From Colletotrichum lupini (Eukaryota; Ascomycota; Sordariomycetes; Glomerellales; Glomerellaceae), in assembly GCF_023278565.1 (NCBI RefSeq), contig NC_064678.1:4464001-4528000 (forward strand): 64,000 bases of DNA, written 5' to 3'. Numbering within the stretch: position 1 is the stretch's first letter; every line of letters begins with the position of its first letter. Below are positions 58,484-64,000 of this stretch, one piece after another. The position numbers and the translations under genes were made by a program. The notes under the pieces were generated by a model. The model did no database searches. It saw only the letters and a list, made by a program, of their open reading frames with translations, and was not told the DNA's origin.

Positions 58484-59327
58484 GATTGCGGCCTGTGTCT
58501 CACTGAACCGAGTCTCGGTTAGGTATCCTGGGGCGGCGCCTGGCGAATTCCTTTGGGCTGGTATTAATCTGGGCTGGTCCACGGTGCGACTGAATGAGTC
58601 TACTGTCGGCGCGATATGGTGCAGAAATCCCAAACGACCGGTCTGTGAAATGGCGGAAGGAGTTTGTCTGTGGTCCGTCACAAAATGGTTCGGTAATGCG
58701 AATTTGTGAGAGCAGAGTTGAGAATTGGCTGCAGCAGTTGGGAGATTTTCTTGAGGGGGTGTGACGTGAGGGTGGAAGACGACTATCTTTGCCCACTGTA
58801 AGGTAGCGGCTGCGCGCCCGACAGGTGAGGGTGGGCTGTGACTCAGTGATCGTACGTCTCACGTGACCGCAAGGTGACTCTTTCCGTTTGTGCCCGTTGC
58901 CGTCTGTCATCATGCCCCCTCGCCTGCAGCGTTAGTAGGACCCATCAAAAGCGACTTGCAAGCCAATTACAATCGAGGTCCCAACGTCTGCGAGTGGCCG
59001 TCCTGATTGCCGTTTCTGGTTGAGGAAACGGGGGAGAGAGAGCTCCAGGCGTTCCGATCTCCGCTGTTGGCCCATTCAAGCTGCACCGGCATTAACCATT
59101 GGAGAGACATCGCGGACCTTGAATCAACCGTCCCCTGCGAACGCCCATCAAGAGGGTCGTCTTGTATCACAACAGCTACGAACATCAAGCGGACGCGTGC
59201 AAGGGACAGACCCTAGCTATTTCCGAGAAGCAGCGTGCCGACCGAGTTCGATACCCTCCTCCCCCGATTCGTTCAACGCACCTGAACCCAAGAACCGAGC
59301 TGCCGACGACGCCTGCCTTCCCCCGAC
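58484..59327. promoter_or_regulatory. Divergent promoter of eIF2-beta and mim2
   Basis: 844 bp between two divergent starts. No TATA box stands out and composition is normal. Shared regulation is possible from geometry only. Confidence 0.5.
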
Positions 59328-59727
59328 ATGATGGCATCCACCGACTCCTTCATCCTGCACGACGACGTCTCACCTTCCTCCGATAACGACGAGATTGACT
59401 CCCTGCCTTCAATATCGAGCAGCGTGCTAGACTCCGAGGATGAATCAGACGCCCAGGAGGAGTGGGAGCGTAGTCTGGAGCAGGTCCAGCTCCTCTTGAC
59501 CATGGTCATTGTTCCCTTTGCCGGCAAATACTTTGGTCGCAAGTTTGCATACTGGAGTAAGCCTCGCCCCGGTCTCTCAAGTCTCTCGTCATCGTTCAAG
59601 GTGCTGACACGGTATACCCACAGGCTGGTCACGATACATGGAATGGATGCACAACGTCGAGGTGCGGTGGACGAACAAGGGCGCCTTCAAGGCCGCCGGC
59701 GCGGCTGAGGCAGCGGCAACATTATAA
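59328..59727 (+). CDS. mim2: Probable Mim2, mitochondrial outer-membrane import subunit
   Basis: Exon 1 59328-59556, intron 59557-59623 (GTAAGC to CACAG), exon 2 59624-59727: 110 residues, or 109 from the second ATG. The N-terminal half is acidic and Ser-rich (SSDNDEIDSLPSISSSVLDS, EDESDAQEEWERSLEQ), then a single predicted membrane helix, VQLLLTMVIVPFAGKYFG, followed by basic RKFAYWSWSRYMEWMHNVEV. This plan (acidic cytosolic part, one helix, basic flank, about 90-110 residues) fits Mim2, which with Mim1 inserts alpha-helical outer-membrane proteins. The assignment rests on architecture and remembered similarity of the EEWExSLEQ to FAGKYFGRKFAYW region, so the function is less certain than the gene itself. 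Confidence 0.62.
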
Positions 59728-60421
59728 GAAGCGCATTTTGGGGCTTACTGGGCTCTTTGGAAAAACGAGACTTTGGGCATTCTACTACCAAGCCCGCAAC
59801 ATCCTGCATGGTGTTCGGCGTGTATACATGGTTGGCGTTGAGGGCAAGCCGTCATAGAAGACCAGGCGGCACATATTGAGGCGAGGCATCCAGCCCGGTC
59901 CAAAAGACTAGATTTAAATCGAACGTTTGAACGAATTTATCAAGCATATCTCGATGCCAAGGGGGTCAGCTAGCTCACGATCGCAGTATGCTCAGTATCG
60001 ATTTGGTCAATCTCGGAGGTGAATACATAATCCATATCCTATAATCCTGTATGGGTCACATGTAGTAGGGGAAGGGTAAAGTCGTGGAATGGTATCAATT
60101 CGTTGTTGTACTACAAAGAGCTGCTCATGGCTCCATGACAAATGCCCCAGCTCCCAAGGCATCATAGGCCCCGCCGTATCCCTGACAAGATATCCATGTC
60201 ATCCCATACCCATATCCAGTCATTCATTATTACTACATGCCATCATGAAAGGTAAAGTTATCAATAACCTGCCGCCAACGCCGTCAGGACTCAGTGGTCT
60301 TCCTGCAAGTCTTGCGATGACCAAATGTCCTACCCAGCCGGCCCGTCCAATTCCATACCCCGTTTGTTCTCTATTTCATTTTGCAGAGTCTGCGCCGCAC
60401 ATAGTTGAGAAAGTCGTAGAC
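59728..60421. other. Convergent intergenic region
   Basis: 694 bp between the 3' ends of mim2 and nce102. No gene or repeat was recognised. Confidence 0.5.
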
Positions 60422-60943
60422 TTAGACGCCGACTTGGGCCATGCTGGGGCGAGAGCTGCGGACAGAGCCACCGCCGCGACGGAAGTTCATGAAGGTGAAG
60501 AAGCCTCCTGCGCAGAAGCTAGCAAACAGGAACCACATGAAGACGGTGCTGGCCTGAATCTCGCGGCATCGCTTCTCATCGTCGCCGGAACCCCAGACGA
60601 TGTAATCGCTCGGCAGGTTGCTTCTGTTCAGAGAGCCGCAGTTGACTGCGCGCAGCTTGGCCGAGAGAACAATAGCGTCGATGAAGGTGAAGAGAATGGC
60701 TGCGCCGTCAAGGGCCAACAGCACAATGGGAATGGCGATGGCCGAGACAAAGGCAGCGGCAAGGCCGTACAGAGCCGCCAGCCAGCTGAGGACGGCGACG
60801 AACATGGAGAAGTTGATGGCGGCCATAGCGGAGCCGGCGCTGTTAATGTTGAGGGCGATGACATTGCCGATCAATGCTGTGACGAGGAGGACCCAGAGGA
60901 TCTGTACACCTCGGACGAGGACCTGCAACATTGATTCCATCAT
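60422..60943 (-). CDS. nce102: Nce102-type MARVEL-domain eisosome protein
   Basis: A single exon of 173 residues, the same length as yeast Nce102. Four hydrophobic spans are visible: about 12-32 (QILWVLLVTALIGNVIAL), 41-62 (AAINFSMFVAVLSWLAALYG), 66-92 (FVSAIAIPIVLLALDGAAIL) and 132-152 (STVFMWFLFASFCAGGFFTF). Between spans 3 and 4 lies the hydrophilic loop LRAVNCGSLNRSNLPSDYI, a family feature, and RCREIQASTVFMWFLF. The tail FMNFRRGGGSVRSSRPSMAQ is basic and Ser-rich. Nce102 organises MCC/eisosome plasma-membrane domains and responds to sphingolipid levels. The ATG is taken at MMESML; a second Met follows immediately. The leader and promoter lie to the right, in a long region without genes. 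Confidence 0.9.
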   Translation of the reverse strand: MMESMLQVLVRGVQILWVLLVTALIGNVIALNINSAGSAMAAINFSMFVAVLSWLAALYGLAAAFVSAIAIPIVLLALDGAAILFTFIDAIVLSAKLRAVNCGSLNRSNLPSDYIVWGSGDDEKRCREIQASTVFMWFLFASFCAGGFFTFMNFRRGGGSVRSSRPSMAQVGV

Positions 60944-63900
60944 GTTGGGCTGGTTGTGTATCGCTTGTCGTGAGAATTCGGCAAGAGCGATTTCAGGTAT
61001 CTAGAGAGCTTGAAAAAGCCGAGAGGACGGTTCTCTATAAGCACCGGAATGTGTAATTGGTGTCGTCGATTTGTTTATAGCTGTGTCTAAGACGAAGCTG
61101 GATGCTGTGGCGTGACTGGTGCTTGATGACGATGGTGAATCTTTGCTGTTGATATTGTCAGACAAACAACGAAATGTCGATTTCGGCGGACTGTAGTTGT
61201 GTGTGTGATGTGGAGGAGGACAAGAGTCAAACAGAGTCTTAAGGGGTGGCGTGGGACAATAAGATAGTTCTGGATCTGGACTTTGGTTGTCGGGTGATTA
61301 AGGTCGTGGCGGTAAGGCAGTCGCAATGAGCAGCAGACAAGGGTATCTTTAATAAGTTGGGAGGGTGGGATGGGATCGGTCGAGGAGGGTTCTTCCCAGG
61401 TTAAAAAGTCAGTCGGACATGGATGGGAACCTAACCTAAGCCGCCTCTACTGTGTAAGGTGAAGAAGAACTCTTTCGGCACCGGGCATGGAGATTGTGCG
61501 CTGCTGCTGCGGAAGCTGCGCGCGGACAAGGACAAGAGGGAGATAGAGCTTCGATGATGGATCGGCACTTGCGGGAACTATGACCTCACCAGCCAATGTC
61601 TTTCCTTCACGCGCGCAAAACACAACACAACGCCATCAACACTAACACGGTACGTACCTCCCCCCACCTACCTACCTCAGTTCCGTGCTCTATCTACTGG
61701 CATCTGAGCCTCGATGTACTTACACATGCGCACACGCAAGACACTGTACATGACACCGTTCGGTAGGGCGCGAGCTTCCACGCATTGCTTTGCAGCTTCA
61801 AGCTTGATGTTGCTCGAGCGCCTGACATGCCTAACGCGGTCCAATGGCATCATCCAAGGGTCCAAGACGGCTCCGACGATGCCGCTAGACGGCTTGGACG
61901 AGACCGCGTTCAGCCCAACGAATCCCTGGGACATCCGCGACCGTCATACATTTCGCGCCCACCGACCTGCCCCGTACTGACGGATAGGGCATATCCAACT
62001 GGCAACAGCTATCTTCTGAAACCAAGGCAGTAGAACTTTGCAGGGGGAGTGAGCAACTCGGGGCTGAGAGGGAAAGATTTCTTACAGATGGTGGCGCGTT
62101 TCTGGTGGGCGCCTCTCCCGACGTGCCCGAAAGCCGTGGACCACTGGGCCCTCTTCTCGTCCAACTTGTGGACTTGTTGGGAAACTCTTGGGAGGCCGCA
62201 AGCAAAAGGAAGCAAGGCCGCAGCGCTCGTGGTTGCGCGGCTCTCATTGGCAATTGTGGCTCTGTTTTCGCCCTTCCTGCAGGGTTCATGAGTTTACCAT
62301 CCAGCTTTCCTGTGGTAGGGATGGAAGGTGAAAAGACTTTTCTCGGTGCTCTGGGCCCTGTCAACTCTGTCAGATCCTCTCCCTACCTTCCCTATGAAGT
62401 ACAGAGAACCCCTATTGTACATGCTGCACTCCGTAGGTTATTACCGGCGGGGTGATGCCGGTTGGCAGGTGAAGAGCCTCGCAGTCCCCCTCCCACTTCT
62501 CTGGGATCCTTGGAAATCCTCTTGCCCCTCCTTCTTCGCCTTGTCTGCCGTGCGTTCTCCGGCCCCTGCAGCAAATCCCCCTCTCTTCCTGGCGATTCGC
62601 TGTTGCTTTGGGGGAAGTCGGCCGCAGCCCAGCAACCACCCCTAGAGAAAGCATCCATTTCGACCATCCACAACACATCTAAGCCCCGGCTCATTGTTTC
62701 TGTACCCTTGTTACGATCGCTGTCGTCCTATCGAACCTTGTGCGACCACTTCGGTGAAACAAGGTGAAGCCAGCATATCCCGCGCTTGGGAAAGTCTGTC
62801 GCGTCGAACTTGAGCTGCCATCCATCTAGACCCTCACAGATATTCAGCCAGGAGTCATGATAATCAAGGTAAATAACAGAAAACGCAGGAGCAGCAAATC
62901 CCCCAGTGGCTTCCCCACGGACAAACAGTCACACCCGCGTACTATTCAACAAGCTTCCGGCGTGGTGAACTCACGGTCATGATTTACACCCTCAAATCAG
63001 CGCTACCAGTCCACAGTCCCCTAAGTCCTGATTAACCTTTTTTTGTCGCTTGAGAGCGGACAGTATCTAGCTAAAATTATCATCATATGAACATAGAGGT
63101 TAAGAAGATCTCTTTAAATCTTCGTACATCTCCATTCAGTCTCTTGCTCTCTAACTTTCATTTAGTTTCGTTAGGGACATAAAACGGAGCGATAAGAGAC
63201 CTCATCCGCTCATTAGTGGCATTGGAAGTATCATGGTCTTTGTTTCTCCTTCACTAAAATCGACTCTCAGCTTTTGAGACGTATTTTGCCGCTATGAGTG
63301 AAGCAGCCATTGAGACTGGCGGCACCGACGAAAGAAAACACATTCATCCAACGTAAAGGGCTCGGCGTCGCCCTGCAGCTCTTTCGTCTAGGTAGCTTGC
63401 TCTGCCAAGCGATCATCCATTCTTCATAAGCCCTCTAATGTCCCATTTCTAGACGTAATCAACTACTCATCTGTTGTCGCCTTCAGAAGCCCCCTACCCA
63501 GGGCCGAAGGCGATTCTGCTCGCCTTACACTACTGCCCTGGATCGTGACGTTTAGGACACTTACTCACACTCAACTCAATACCCAGATCCAAAATGTCAC
63601 GCGTCACACTTCTAGGTCCCATGGCGTCATGGCTACCGAGCCGCTGTCAAGCTACCGCGGCAATAGAAGAATTACAATTTCTCTAGCGCAGAAATTATGA
63701 CCTGCTGTTACTAACAAGTCTAGGTAGTGTAGCAAAGCAGAGCAGACACACAGACACACGCCGTGGATTCAAAATTAGCCCGAAGCCAAGCCGGGCACTT
63801 TCGTCCTAAAAAGTACACCAGGAAAGGAATCATGACGTTACTCGAGTGCAATGGGTTTACGCACGGTCATGAGATATCGACCTTTGGTCATTCATTGACA

Positions 63901-64000
63901 AAAAATTACCCTCATCTAATCATGTTCTTGACGAGGGGGAAAAAAAAAGTCCACCGTTGATGCGTATCATCATGATGTCTCCCATGTTATTGACACGAAC
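60944..64000. other. Right-end intergenic region, one weak orphan frame
   Basis: 3 kb starting with the nce102 leader. It includes a CCTACCTACCT motif at 61667-61677. One minus-strand frame at 61677-61934 has believable codon use and is listed separately. From 62.3 to 64.0 kb I see only short unsupported frames and no RNA gene. Confidence 0.5.
61677..61934 (-). CDS. Orphan small protein or exon, not recognised
   Basis: The frame encodes 85 residues with balanced codon use and a plausible composition, including WMMPLDRVRHVRRSSNIK and LEAAKQCVEARALPNG. It holds two Cys, no signal peptide and no obvious membrane span. A strong donor-like GTAAGT inside (about 61720-61725) and the absence of a clear start context suggest it may be an exon of a larger minus-strand gene reaching toward 62.2 kb. 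I cannot assign a family. Confidence 0.3.
   Translation of the reverse strand: MSQGFVGLNAVSSKPSSGIVGAVLDPWMMPLDRVRHVRRSSNIKLEAAKQCVEARALPNGVMYSVLRVRMCKYIEAQMPVDRARN

Overview
The window is nuclear DNA of a filamentous ascomycete, most likely a Sordariomycete. The evidence is short GT-AG introns of about 50-300 nt, proteins of Pezizomycotina type (Vac7, Axl2/Bud10-like, Ptc2, Nce102, a DysF protein, an ascomycete PPR protein), compact gene pairs separated by long intergenic DNA, and a large repeat block with the mark of repeat-induced point mutation (RIP: C-to-T on both strands, CpA and TpG nearly absent). I cannot fix the genus from sequence alone.

Layout. 1-2,059 (-) is the N-terminal part of the vacuolar PI(3,5)P2 regulator vac7, cut by the window edge. 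A 7.6-kb stretch without a convincing gene follows. From 9.6 to 32.4 kb lie housekeeping genes: dim1 (-, 18S rRNA dimethyltransferase) and prp1/PRP6 (+, U4/U6.U5 snRNP protein) share a 365-bp divergent promoter. They are followed by a small one-pass membrane protein (-), a DysF-domain protein (+), a mitochondrial PPR-type protein (+), the PP2C phosphatase ptc2 (-, with an apparent 2-nt frameshift), the polarity protein axl2 (-) and the lysine methyltransferase efm6 (+).

33.68-49.32 kb is a continuous, extremely A+T-rich block with no open frame of 60 codons. It is bounded by inverted repeats, identical over 51 bp, and by a 7-bp direct repeat GACGTCG, so it behaves as one inserted unit. Inside is a Ty3/Gypsy retrotransposon on the minus strand with two about 525-bp LTRs and RIP-destroyed gag, reverse transcriptase, RNase H and integrase. 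A second gag piece, copies of another unidentified element and a sharply bounded RIP-spared island that looks like a solo LTR (about 40.71-41.21 kb) are also present.

49.3-64 kb returns to normal composition: a secreted expansin/RlpA-like double-psi beta-barrel protein (+), a DAO-family FAD oxidoreductase (-), eIF2-beta (-) divergent from a probable mim2 (+), and the eisosome protein nce102 (-). The last 3 kb carries at most one small orphan reading frame.

No gene cluster or novel multi-gene system is evident. The genes are mostly unrelated single-copy functions (ribosome biogenesis, splicing, translation, signalling, polarity, membrane organisation). The most unusual structure is the nested, RIP-degraded insertion, followed by the ptc2 frameshift.
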